Numbered from the stretch's first letter, positions 5,784 through 13,204 are shown. The stretch: 13,204 nt of DNA from REDI01 sp038123735 (GCA_038123735.1 JAYPAP010000108.1:1-13204), one strand, 5' to 3'. The notes: generated by a model from the letters alone, not told the origin. Numbers and translations are program-made.

Positions 5784-8246
5784 ATGAAGCGCGCTCTTTG
5801 GACACTACTTCTGTGTTCGGTCCTCTCTTGCAACGGTGAGGAGACCGACCCTCCCGCCCAGCTGTACCGCACCGAGGCCGTTGCCCCAAGCCTCGATGAA
5901 GCCAGTGTGGCCCAGTTAGATCACCTCGGGCCCTCGCTCGTGGACGCCGGCGTTAACTTCGGCGTCTATTCCGCCAACGCGGAACGGGTGGAGCTCCTCT
6001 TATTCGATGACCCCGAAGCCTCGATTCCCACCCAGCAATTCGAGATGTCCCGCATTGGCGACGTGTGGAACCTCTACGTCGAAGGTGTGGGGCTTGGCCA
6101 GCACTACGGATTCATCGCCTGGGGTCCGAACTGGCCCTACGATGAGGCGTTTTTTCCTGGCTCACAGGTCGGCTTCATCAAGGACGTCGACAGTGACGGC
6201 AACCGCTTCAACCCCAATAAATTGCTGACTGACCCCTATTCTCTCGCCTTACACCGCGACCATGACTGGATGAAGGGGAGCTTGGGCACTGGCGAGAGCC
6301 GCCGAGACGAGTCCACATGGGGTGCCTCAGCCAAGTCGATCGTGATCGACCCGTCCTACACGTGGTCGGAGAATGAGACGGAGTGGCGTGAGAAGCGGGC
6401 GAATGACACCCTCGAAGGCCACGGCTGGAACGAGCTCGTGGTGTACGAAGTTCACCCGAAGGGCTTCACCCAGAATGGTCTGCCCGAGGTCACCTATCCG
6501 GGGACTTACCGCGGGATCGGAGAAATGGCGCCCTATCTTGCCGACCTCGGCATCAATGCCGTCGAGCTCCTCCCCATCCACGAAAAGCCACTCGATGGCG
6601 GCTACTGGGGCTACAACAACGTCCATTTCTTTGCCCCCGAAGTCTCTTATTCCCACGCATTCCGTGACCAGCAGCGCCCGGACCTAGTCATCCAAGAGTT
6701 CAAGGGAATGGTGGATGCCCTGCATCAGCATGGCATCGAGGTGTGGATCGATGTGGTGTACAACCACACCGGCGAAGGCGGTTTATGGCGTGAAAAGCTC
6801 TTTTATAATGACTTCACCCCCGACCTCGAGGCCACGACCCAAGCTGTAAATCTCGACTCTGTCGAAGTAGCCGGCCTGTACAATATGCGCGGCCTCGACA
6901 ACGCATCCTATTATGCCCTCAACGAAGACGGTCTTACCTACTGGAATAATACCGGCGTAGGAAATGCGACCCGGCCCAATCACACCCCGATGCGTCGCCT
7001 GATGATGGACTCTCTGCACTTCATGGTCGAAGAGCTGCACGTCGATGGCTTCCGATTTGACCTCGCCGGGATCCTCGGAGAGCAAGACCAGAACTACAAC
7101 TACTGGTATGAGGACCCCACCGAGTCCGCGCTCGGGGTGATCGCCAACGACCTCGTGCTCCAGCAAAACAATGTGCGGATCATCGCAGAACCCTGGACAG
7201 CCGGTGGGTATTACAATCCGCTCCTCGGAGCCTACCCCGCCGCCGTCAACCGAGAAGGGCACGGATGGGGCGAATGGAATGGCCACTTCCGCGACATCGT
7301 GCGCAGCCTGATCAACGAAGACGGCTTTGCGATGAACCGCAAGGAGGGCGTGCTCGACTTCGGCGGCGCCCTGACCGGATCTTACGATATGTACGCCCAT
7401 AATGGTCGACAACCCTGGCACAGCGTCAACTTCGTCACCGTCCATGATGGCTTCACCATGTACGACCTATTCTCCTTCAACGAGAAGCAGAACGGCTGCA
7501 CGGTCCTCAATCCAGTCTGCTGCGACGACCCGTTCTCCACGTGGTGCGACACCAATAGTGGAGAGGAGCATAATCGCTCTCGCGACTGGGGTATTGGCAA
7601 TGAGGCGACCAAGCGCAAGATGATGCGTAATGCCTTCACCCTCATGTTCGTGGCACACGGCACCCCGCTGCTGCTCGGCGGCGATGAGTGGATGCGCACC
7701 CAATATGGTAATAATAACGCCTACTCTACCCAGGCCGACAATGAGTACAACTGGTTCCGATGGGGCGAGTGGCGCGCGTACGACGATCGCCTGCGGATGC
7801 ACGACTTCACCCGGCGGCTGATTCAGTTCCGCCATGACCACACCTACGCCATCTCTCCGGAGACGTGGGGTGGCGGCATGCCTTACGCCTGGAAAAACGC
7901 GGACAACGGCGAGCCACCTGATTGGTCAAGCAAGCACATGATGATGCACTACTACTCCGACGAGACCCATAACGAGGCGGAGTTGCTCATCCTGATCAAC
8001 CTTGAGAGCCGAGATATATCCTTCCGTTTGCCGGAGGGCCGCTCCTGGGGCCGCGTCCTGGACACCCAGGCTTGGTTTGATACCGGCGATATCGAAGGAG
8101 AAGCCGGCTGGTTCGCCGAAAATCCCACAGCAGACCGCGCCATCTCCGCCAACATCACCACCGATTCGCCGGAGCCCATCTCAGACGCACGCTACGGCGT
8201 CCCGCCACATTCCATCGTGATCCTCAAGGAGCTGAGCGGTGAATAG
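5784..8246 (+). CDS. Lipoprotein glycogen/starch debranching enzyme (GH13, isoamylase/GlgX type)
   Basis: An 820-residue enzyme that should cut alpha-1,6 branches in glycogen, starch or their dextrins. Residues 1-16 are a lipoprotein signal ending at C16 (SVLSC); Asn at +2 argues against inner-membrane retention by the E. coli rule, so an outer-membrane anchor is likely. Residues ~49-155 form a CBM48-like domain ending in RFNPNKLLTDPYSLAL, typical of isoamylase and GlgX. The GH13 barrel shows all four regions: DVVYNHT (D323), GFRFDLA with nucleophile D426, AEPW with acid/base E469, and VHDG (H554, D555). Cytoplasmic GlgX enzymes usually lack a lipoprotein signal. Unusual features are a DVDSDGN loop, resembling a calcium site, before RFNPN, and four Cys (572, 579, 580, 588) in a loop after region IV. 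GGAG lies eight bases before the ATG. It is the first gene of the operon and overlaps the next by 8 nt. Pullulanase-like specificity cannot be excluded. Confidence 0.9.
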   Translation: MKRALWTLLLCSVLSCNGEETDPPAQLYRTEAVAPSLDEASVAQLDHLGPSLVDAGVNFGVYSANAERVELLLFDDPEASIPTQQFEMSRIGDVWNLYVEGVGLGQHYGFIAWGPNWPYDEAFFPGSQVGFIKDVDSDGNRFNPNKLLTDPYSLALHRDHDWMKGSLGTGESRRDESTWGASAKSIVIDPSYTWSENETEWREKRANDTLEGHGWNELVVYEVHPKGFTQNGLPEVTYPGTYRGIGEMAPYLADLGINAVELLPIHEKPLDGGYWGYNNVHFFAPEVSYSHAFRDQQRPDLVIQEFKGMVDALHQHGIEVWIDVVYNHTGEGGLWREKLFYNDFTPDLEATTQAVNLDSVEVAGLYNMRGLDNASYYALNEDGLTYWNNTGVGNATRPNHTPMRRLMMDSLHFMVEELHVDGFRFDLAGILGEQDQNYNYWYEDPTESALGVIANDLVLQQNNVRIIAEPWTAGGYYNPLLGAYPAAVNREGHGWGEWNGHFRDIVRSLINEDGFAMNRKEGVLDFGGALTGSYDMYAHNGRQPWHSVNFVTVHDGFTMYDLFSFNEKQNGCTVLNPVCCDDPFSTWCDTNSGEEHNRSRDWGIGNEATKRKMMRNAFTLMFVAHGTPLLLGGDEWMRTQYGNNNAYSTQADNEYNWFRWGEWRAYDDRLRMHDFTRRLIQFRHDHTYAISPETWGGGMPYAWKNADNGEPPDWSSKHMMMHYYSDETHNEAELLILINLESRDISFRLPEGRSWGRVLDTQAWFDTGDIEGEAGWFAENPTADRAISANITTDSPEPISDARYGVPPHSIVILKELSGE

Positions 8247-9708
8247 GCTTCTGATACTCGGATTATGCCTCGCGGCCTCGCCGGCGATGGCTGGCGAAGA
8301 GGATGTGGGCGGCTACCTTCGGGTGATGACCCGGCCGGACTTTCAGGGCGGCGATGGGCGACTAGGGTATTGGAACCTCTATGGTCGTCTCCTCAACGAG
8401 GGCCCATTTGTCGCCCTGGAGAGTCGTCTTCATCTCCTGCGGCAAGAGCCGGGCTCGGATGAAGTCTGGACCCGGATCCACGGTCGCATCGAGGGGGGAA
8501 GCGTCGGCAATGCCGATATGGGCAATGGGAACCTGAGCAATATGCGCCTTTCCCAGCTGTATGTGCAGGCGGGCAACGTGGTTCTCCCGGACGTGACCTG
8601 GCAGGTCGGTACCCTCCAGACGTGGATGGGAGACCTCGGGCTGTACGATATGCGCCCGTCCACGCTATTCGATGACACGGTTGGTCTCTCGGGTCATTGG
8701 CAAAAAGACAAGGTAGACCTTCTGATCGGCTTTGGCGACGCCGGCTATGCGCGGAAGGGCATGCGATACAACACGATCTTCAGCGGGGGGGCCAACCTGC
8801 GGGTGCGTCCAATTCGTCGCATGGAGCTCGGACTGGGGACGCAGATCTGGCATGAGCCCAAAGTCGTGGGGAATCGCTTTGCACCGCACAGCACGCCGGA
8901 CGTCTCGTATGAAGACATGCTGCGCGGAGAATCAGTTCAAAACTGGTCTGTTGCGAACCCCGACCAAACCCAGAACTTCCCCGATCCGGTTCCGGGGCAG
9001 GCGACCTCATGGGCGGTCGTAGGCTACGTGGGCTTCGGCGATGTCGGTCCGCTGGTGTGGAACAGCCTCTTTGTGCGGGTCCAACGTTCTCATCCCGACA
9101 GCTTCACCACCGAGTCATTCGATGGGGAGGTCTTCGATATCTACCTCAACGACCTGACGGATGAGCGCAACGTCGTCCTGATCGGCGACGAGATGAATCT
9201 CCGACTCATACCGGACAAGCTGGATATGAGCGTGGCTGGACTGTACGGCCGCCATACCGACGCCGACAATACCATCGCCCCGTCGGACCACAATCGCACC
9301 TACTACTCCACCGTGACGCGCCTTCAGGCCTATGCCACACCGCAGATCCACTTCCTCCTAGAAGGCAGTTTGGCACAGGAGATCTCGCATAACGGCAACC
9401 AATATCGTAACCAGGTCGACAGCGTGTTCCAGAACACCGATGGCGTGGTCGATAGCCGAGGCCTCGAGATCGGCGATTCGGATACGCGAACCACGGTCCA
9501 GGGCAAGGGTGGCGTGGTCCTCAACCCCCTTGGGCCCGGCATCTACGTGCGTCCATCCTTACGGTTGCTCTATGGCGTGCAGTGGTCGTCCCAAAATAAT
9601 GCATTCGGGAATAGCTTTGTGGAGTCCCTCGACCAATACAATGAGTTCGGGAACGTCGAACGGCATCTGCATCATGTATTAGCCCTTGAAACTGAGGTAT
9701 GGTTCTAA
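8239..9708 (+). CDS. Maltoporin-like outer-membrane beta-barrel protein
   Basis: A 489-residue protein. Residues 1-18 are a signal peptide (LLILGLCLAASPAMA, cleaved before GEED). The mature protein is rich in alternating hydrophobic and polar strands with Gly and aromatic residues, and it ends LALETEVWF; the terminal Phe is the usual BAM assembly signal. The start (GGYLRVMTRPDF, then GRLLNEGPFVALE) resembles the first strands of LamB/carbohydrate porins, and the YVQAGNVVLPDVTWQVGTLQ segment resembles the LamB stretch about 100 residues in, but similarity is weak and I see no diagnostic 'greasy slide' pattern. Position between a debranching enzyme and an amylase supports passage of maltodextrins through the outer membrane. 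The start is GTG at 8239 with AAGGAG (8226-8231) seven bases upstream, inside the previous gene. The stop overlaps the next ATG by one base (TAATG). Confidence 0.75.
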   Translation: MNRLLILGLCLAASPAMAGEEDVGGYLRVMTRPDFQGGDGRLGYWNLYGRLLNEGPFVALESRLHLLRQEPGSDEVWTRIHGRIEGGSVGNADMGNGNLSNMRLSQLYVQAGNVVLPDVTWQVGTLQTWMGDLGLYDMRPSTLFDDTVGLSGHWQKDKVDLLIGFGDAGYARKGMRYNTIFSGGANLRVRPIRRMELGLGTQIWHEPKVVGNRFAPHSTPDVSYEDMLRGESVQNWSVANPDQTQNFPDPVPGQATSWAVVGYVGFGDVGPLVWNSLFVRVQRSHPDSFTTESFDGEVFDIYLNDLTDERNVVLIGDEMNLRLIPDKLDMSVAGLYGRHTDADNTIAPSDHNRTYYSTVTRLQAYATPQIHFLLEGSLAQEISHNGNQYRNQVDSVFQNTDGVVDSRGLEIGDSDTRTTVQGKGGVVLNPLGPGIYVRPSLRLLYGVQWSSQNNAFGNSFVESLDQYNEFGNVERHLHHVLALETEVWF

Positions 9709-10262
9709 TGCGCAGCCTATTCATCAGCATGATGGCGCTGCTTATGGCCTGCGCCCCCAAGACAGCCCCCCAAGCCGCCGCCAATGCCACCCCCGTGACG
9801 CTCGCGATGAGCCATGTGGAGATGGACTCCGGTCGCGTGGTTCAAGTCCCGGAGCGGATGGCCGACCACCTCACGCGTGCCCTCACAAAAAACGGCTACC
9901 AAAGCACACTCTTGGCCGTCGAAGATTACCCGGGCGAGCTGCAAGCGAGGACCAAGGCCCCCCATCGAGCGCTATTCTTGGCCAAAGCGCGGGGGTCCAA
10001 CACCCTCTTTGTTCTGGTCGAGGCCAAGGCCCTGTTCTACTCCCAGCTTCGTGGTCAGAATCGCTGGGTAGTCAGCGTGGAGGCCACGGCGGTGAGCGAT
10101 CACTCGATCGAGAACGCGATCGTGGAGCGCTTCGAGGTTCCTGTATTCTTACGGTACAACCATGAGCGTGAGCCGGAAGCGCTCGCTACGGCCGGCCCTA
10201 CCATCGCCCAACGCGTCAGCCGCATGGTCCAAGATGCCCGCGCCCTCGCCGAGGGTTCATAG
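9708..10262 (+). CDS. Small lipoprotein of unknown function in the maltodextrin operon
   Basis: A 184-residue protein I do not recognise. It begins with a lipoprotein signal (MRSLFISMMALLMAC, Cys15, followed by Ala, so probably outer-membrane bound). The mature part has an Ala/Pro-rich linker and then a mixed alpha/beta domain: an amphipathic helix (ERMADHLTRALTKNGY), hydrophobic strands (TLFVLVEAKALF, RWVVSVEATAVS), and a C-terminal helix (GPTIAQRVSRMVQDARALAE). There are no catalytic motifs. The start at 9708 is chosen because it overlaps the porin stop as TAATG and TGAGG lies ten bases upstream; the in-frame ATG at 9699 has that site almost adjacent. Its place directly after the porin is like that of malM after lamB in enterobacteria, but no sequence similarity is claimed. 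It may be an accessory or scaffold protein for the porin or the glycosidases. Confidence 0.8.
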   Translation: MRSLFISMMALLMACAPKTAPQAAANATPVTLAMSHVEMDSGRVVQVPERMADHLTRALTKNGYQSTLLAVEDYPGELQARTKAPHRALFLAKARGSNTLFVLVEAKALFYSQLRGQNRWVVSVEATAVSDHSIENAIVERFEVPVFLRYNHEREPEALATAGPTIAQRVSRMVQDARALAEGS

Positions 10263-10263
10263 G

Positions 10264-11644
10264 GTGCGAGCCGCGTGGCTCTTGCTCGGGTGGTCGTGCA
10301 CCATGACACCCCCGGCACCCGAAGTGGTGCCCTCGCCCGTTCCTGCCCCCACCGCAGAAAACGATGCGATCTACTTTGTTCTCGTCGACCGATTCGCCAA
10401 TGGTGACCGCACAAATGATGCGGGCATCGACCTGGACGACCCCCAAGGATGGCATGGCGGCGACCTGCGGGGCGTCATCGACCACCTCGACCACATCGAG
10501 GGCATGGGCTTCCGCTCGGTGTGGCTATCCCCCATCCACCGCGGCCGGGACGCCAAGTTTAAAGAGTGGGGGGCCTATCACGGCTATTGGGTCCATGACC
10601 TCGAAGGCGTGCACCCCCGGTTTGGCGATGAGACCACCCTGCGCGAGCTCTCGGTCGCCCTTGAGCAGCGAGGTATGCGGCTGATCGTCGACATGGTGTA
10701 CAACCACACGGGATTCGACGCCCCTCGCCGGACCACCCACCCCCATTGGTACCACGATACGCCGGGAATTGAGAACTGGGAGGATGAGAACGAGCGGATC
10801 ACCCATCAGGTCCACGGCCTCCCCGATCTCGCCCAGGAGCACCCCGAGGTGTACGCCTACATGCGAGAGCAGACCACCCGCTGGGTCCGGGAGTTCGGGG
10901 TCGACGGCCTGCGGATCGATGCCGTTCGACACATGCCACCCGCGGCTTTTGCACGCCTCCATCAGGATCTTGAGCAGGATCTCGGTCGCCCGATCCAGAC
11001 GATCGCGGAGATTTTTGAGGGAGACGTACAGGCCCTCGATTCCATGTGGACGGCGGGCGCGTTCACCCAGGCCTTCAACTTTCCGCTGCATCACGCCCTG
11101 CGCGAGACCATCTGCGAGGGGGCGCACCCCGGCCGCATCGCCTCGACCCTGGATCTCACCCTCACCAAGCGCCCGACTGGCTGGGTGAACTTCATCGATA
11201 ACCACGATGTTGGGCGCCTCGCGAGCGCATGCCAGACAGATGCCCACCGCAAGCAAGCGCTCACCACGCTGCTCCTCGCACCGGGCACCCCGATGATCAC
11301 CTATGGAACCGAGAGCGGCCTCACCGGCAGCAAAGAGCCCGAAAACCGGGGAGATATGCGCTTTAGTGATGTTCCGTATGCGGACCATATCCGCGGCGTG
11401 CTGCGCCTCCGCACCGCCCATCCAGCCCTCACGAGCGGCGATCGAACCACCCATTCTCTATCGGAGTCGCACTGGGTGGACCTGCGGTGGACGACTGCGG
11501 AGACGGCGGCCATCATCGCCAACTTCTCGGCTTCACCTCAGGTGATTCAGCTTCCCTGGGAGCACGGCTCGTTCCCGTGCGGCGAGGCGACCTGGTCCGA
11601 ACACGGCCTCATGATCCCAGCGCACAACACCGCGGTAGCTATCG
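10264..11644 (+). CDS. Alpha-amylase, GH13 catalytic part (interrupted by assembly gap)
   Basis: 460 residues are readable before the Ns. The protein should hydrolyse internal alpha-1,4 bonds of starch or maltodextrins. All GH13 regions are present: DMVYNHT (D143), GLRIDAVRH with nucleophile D219, EIFEG with acid/base E249, and FIDNHD (H314, D315). Early strands (YFVLVDRFANGD, then WHGGDLRGVIDHLDHIEGMG) are typical of secreted bacterial alpha-amylases or cyclodextrinase/CGTase relatives. A C-terminal beta-sandwich appears to end at about residue 459 (MIPAHNTAVAI). GTG at 10264 is preferred: it is one base after the previous stop, has GAGGG eight bases upstream, and gives a short signal MRAAWLLLGWSC with Cys12. 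That lipobox is not canonical (Trp at -2), so the lipid anchor is likely rather than certain. An upstream ATG at 10162 would lie deep inside the previous gene. The post-gap sequence supplies a CBM20 domain. Confidence 0.88.
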
Positions 11645-11654
11645 NNNNNNNNNN
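11645..11654. other. Assembly gap of ten Ns inside the amylase gene
   Basis: Ten unknown bases join two contig ends. The reading frame before the gap (codons starting at positions 1 mod 3) differs from the one after it (2 mod 3). The CBM20 domain after the gap lacks its first strands, about 25-30 residues by family comparison, so the true gap is probably of the order of 100 bases rather than 10. Confidence 0.95.
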
Positions 11655-11869
11655 CTCAGCTCGGAAGCTGGGATCCCCATCGGGCGCCCACGTGGACCGC
11701 GGGACGCTTGCCGGTGACCGCCCCCGCCGGCACGACCCTCGCCTTCAAGGTGGCGTGGAAACAAGCCGATGGAAGCGTCCATTGGGAGACTGGACCCAAC
11801 CGATTCGTACAGGTCACCCCCCAAGATGACCTGATCGCCCTCTCTTCCCGTGCCATCGCCAAGGAGTGA
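11655..11869 (+). CDS. CBM20 starch-binding domain, C-terminal end of the amylase (5' partial)
   Basis: Read from 11657 this gives 70 residues and stops at TGA 11867-11869. The sequence QLGSWDPHRAPTW, then LPVTAPAGTTLAFKVAW, then GSVHWETGPNRFVQV is the well-known second half of a CBM20 domain. It includes the starch-contacting Trp residues (in GSWD and VHWETG) and the E-x-G-x-N-R element. CBM20 modules bind raw starch or long maltodextrins and usually sit at the C-terminus of amylases and CGTases. Placed directly after the GH13 part, in the same orientation and ending three bases before malK, it is almost certainly the tail of the same protein. The first half of the module is lost in the gap. 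A separate CBM20 gene is the less likely alternative. The frame that runs uninterrupted through the Ns to 11829 is an artefact. Confidence 0.85.
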
Positions 11870-11872
11870 CTC

Positions 11873-12919
11873 ATGGCAGGCCTGAGCTTCGACCACATCC
11901 AAAAGAGCTACGGCGACACCCAAGTGCTCAAAGACGTGCATCTGACGGTGTCCGACGGGGAATACCTCGTGCTCGTCGGCCCCTCTGGGTGTGGAAAATC
12001 GACTTTACTGCGTTGTATTGCGGGTCTGGAGGAGATCACTGCGGGCACGCTGCGCCTCGGCGATACCGTCGTGAATGACCTGTCGCCCAAGCAGCGCAAC
12101 GTCGCGATGGTCTTCCAGAGCTATGCGCTGTACCCCCACATGACGGTGCGGGATAATCTCGGTTTTGCCCTGCGTGTTCAGAAAGTACCCAAGGGGGAAA
12201 TCCGCTCCCGCGTCGAGGAGGTTGCCGCCTCTCTCGAGCTCACCGAGCTCCTCGACCGCTTGCCGGGTCAGCTCTCCGGGGGCCAGCGCCAGCGGGTCGC
12301 CATGGGTCGGGCGGTCGTCCGAAGCCCGGATGTCTTCCTGTTCGACGAACCACTATCCAACTTAGACGCTGCACTTCGCAGCCATATGCGTCATGAGCTG
12401 AAGCGCCTGCACCGGCGTCTCCAGACCACCATCGTGCATGTCACCCACGACCAAGTGGAAGCCCTCACCCTGGCGGACCGGATCCTGGTCCTCAACCACG
12501 GGGTGGTACAGCAGGTCGGCACGCCGCGCGAACTATTTGACACCCCGGCGAATCGCTTCGTCGCCACCTTCATCGGCTCGCCAGCGATGGCGATCTTGCC
12601 GGCGGTAGGCGATGGAACCACGGCGAAGCTGGACGGGCTGGATACGCCTTTCCCGAGTGTTCAAACTGGAGAATTTGAGCTTGGCATCCGGCCCACGGAC
12701 TGGTCGATCGGCGAAGGTCCTCTCCGTGGACAGGTCGAGTGGGTGGAGTCCCTCGGGGCGGAGGCTCTCCTGCATGTTGAGCTTGGCCCGCATCGGGTGG
12801 TCGTTCAGGTTCCCGAGCCCACCTCAGTGAAGTCCGGCGACGTGATCCAGCTCGGCTTCAAGGTCACCCATGCATTCGACCCCGCCACCGGTGAGCGCCT
12901 TCCGGAGCGACCCGCATGA
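11873..12919 (+). CDS. malK: MalK/UgpC-type ABC transporter ATP-binding protein
   Basis: A 348-residue cytoplasmic ATPase that would energise sugar import with two membrane permeases. All ABC motifs are intact: Walker A GPSGCGKST (36-44), Q-loop Gln82 (VFQSYALYPHMTV), signature LSGGQRQR (134-141), Walker B VFLFDEP (154-160), D-loop SNLD (162-165), and switch His192. Residues ~235-348 match the C-terminal OB/TOBE domain of the CUT1 subfamily (ELGIRPTDWSIG; VEWVESLGAEALLHVELG), which in MalK also takes part in regulation. Length is close to that usual for MalK/UgpC/MsmK (about 350-380). AAGGAG at 11861-11866 lies six bases before the ATG and overlaps the end of the amylase gene. The TGA overlaps the next ATG by four bases. 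The maltodextrin assignment rests on the operon; by sequence alone another sugar or glycerol-3-phosphate would be possible. Confidence 0.92.
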   Translation: MAGLSFDHIQKSYGDTQVLKDVHLTVSDGEYLVLVGPSGCGKSTLLRCIAGLEEITAGTLRLGDTVVNDLSPKQRNVAMVFQSYALYPHMTVRDNLGFALRVQKVPKGEIRSRVEEVAASLELTELLDRLPGQLSGGQRQRVAMGRAVVRSPDVFLFDEPLSNLDAALRSHMRHELKRLHRRLQTTIVHVTHDQVEALTLADRILVLNHGVVQQVGTPRELFDTPANRFVATFIGSPAMAILPAVGDGTTAKLDGLDTPFPSVQTGEFELGIRPTDWSIGEGPLRGQVEWVESLGAEALLHVELGPHRVVVQVPEPTSVKSGDVIQLGFKVTHAFDPATGERLPERPA

Positions 12920-13204
12920 GTCGGCTCGCGCTGCTATTATGGGGGATTATCCTCGGGGTCTGTATTCCTGCACAGGCTGGGGAGATCACCGTCTGGCACG
13001 CCTACCGAGGGGCCGAGGAGACGGCGCTCAAGGCCGCAGCCGAGGCCTTTGAAGCGGAGACCGGGACGGTAGTCAAGGCGATTCCCCTGCCATTTGAAGC
13101 ATTCGACAGCAAGGTGGAGACCGCGATCCCCCGCGGGAACGGCCCCGACGTACTCATCGCCGGCCACCCGCCGCTCGCCAAGTGGGTGCGCCTCGGGCTG
13201 GTGG
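12916..13204 (+). CDS. malE: Extracellular (periplasmic) sugar-binding protein, MalE type (3' partial)
   Basis: The frame is open to the right edge; 96 residues are visible. Residues 1-21 form a Sec signal (LALLLWGIILGVCIPAQA, cleaved before GEI). The mature start GEITVWHAYRGAEETALKAA, then AFEAETGTVV and GNGPDVLIAGHPPLAKWVR, matches family 1 solute-binding proteins: strand 'ITVWH', helix, 'FEAETG-V', and 'GPDVL'. These bind maltose or maltodextrins in the periplasm and deliver them to the permeases. The ATG overlaps the malK stop (ATGA), and GGAG at 12904-12907 is eight bases upstream. The Cys16 in the signal is not in a lipobox. The gene may continue as a simple binding protein or, as in some bacteria, be fused to or followed by permease domains; that part is outside the window. 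The ligand is inferred from its neighbours. Confidence 0.85.
   Translation, partial: MSRLALLLWGIILGVCIPAQAGEITVWHAYRGAEETALKAAAEAFEAETGTVVKAIPLPFEAFDSKVETAIPRGNGPDVLIAGHPPLAKWVRLGLV

Noticed and set aside
6783..7445. 220-codon open frame on the minus strand
   Set aside because: Antisense shadow of the debranching enzyme, covering its GH13 regions II to IV; no ribosome site or family motif.
5785..8246. Cytoplasmic glycogen-metabolism GlgX
   Set aside because: The lipoprotein signal, cysteine cluster and position beside a porin and a secreted amylase point to an envelope enzyme instead.
10162..10263. ATG at 10162 as the amylase start
   Set aside because: It would overlap the previous gene by about 100 bases and put a non-signal leader in front of the hydrophobic segment; GTG 10264 has a good ribosome site and gives a signal peptide.
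10525..11454. 309-codon open frame on the minus strand
   Set aside because: It lies wholly antisense to the amylase, whose catalytic motifs are all intact; its composition is that of a GC-rich shadow frame and it has no recognisable domain.
11655..11829. Continuation of the amylase frame through the Ns to 11829
   Set aside because: The peptide (SARKLGSPSGAHVDRG and on) is low-complexity Arg/Gly/Pro-rich shadow sequence, while the other frame gives a textbook CBM20; the gap length is arbitrary.
1..13204. CRISPR arrays, tRNA/rRNA genes, insertion sequences, phage genes
   Set aside because: I saw no regular repeat-spacer pattern, no transposase or integrase motifs, no terminal inverted repeats with target duplications, and no tRNA-like cloverleaf.

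Overview
The window is GC-rich and densely coded. It comes from a Gram-negative, didermal bacterium: it encodes an outer-membrane beta-barrel ending in phenylalanine, three predicted lipoproteins, Sec-type signal peptides and a periplasmic binding protein. The mix of secreted hydrolase-propeller proteins, short Cys-rich secreted proteins and lipoprotein glycosidases would suit a deltaproteobacterial or Myxococcota-like lineage, but the lineage is inference; no RNA gene or taxonomic marker lies in the window. A run of ten Ns at 11645-11654 shows that this is a scaffold from a draft or metagenome assembly.

Left part (1-5620), unrelated single genes. A large protein enters from the left edge (1-2907). 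It joins an alpha/beta-hydrolase domain with a visible catalytic triad to a long C-terminal beta-propeller-like region, and a strong GC-rich hairpin follows it. Three genes then lie on the minus strand: a small secreted Cys-containing protein (3014-3259), a TauE/SafE-type membrane exporter (3373-4113) and a YdeI/DUF1801 protein with a C-terminal CDGSH iron-sulfur motif (4233-4913). A GNAT acetyltransferase (5012-5620) is divergent from the last of these.

Right part (5784-13204), one tightly packed plus-strand operon for starch, glycogen or maltodextrin use. It runs: lipoprotein debranching enzyme (GH13, isoamylase/GlgX type) -> maltoporin-like outer-membrane barrel -> small lipoprotein of unknown function -> alpha-amylase lipoprotein with a C-terminal CBM20 starch-binding domain (split by the assembly gap) -> MalK-type ABC ATPase -> MalE-type binding protein, cut by the right edge. 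Visible junctions overlap by up to 8 nt or are separated by at most 3 nt, which implies one transcript and translational coupling.

The gene order follows the likely path of the substrate. Debranching and endo-hydrolysis would occur at the cell envelope, passage through the outer membrane by the barrel, capture by the binding protein, and ATP-driven import energised by MalK. The permeases (MalF/MalG) probably lie just beyond the right edge. No transcription regulator is present in the window. The 163-nt region before the operon holds a hairpin and repeated GCTCAGCCC elements that are the best candidates for control sites.
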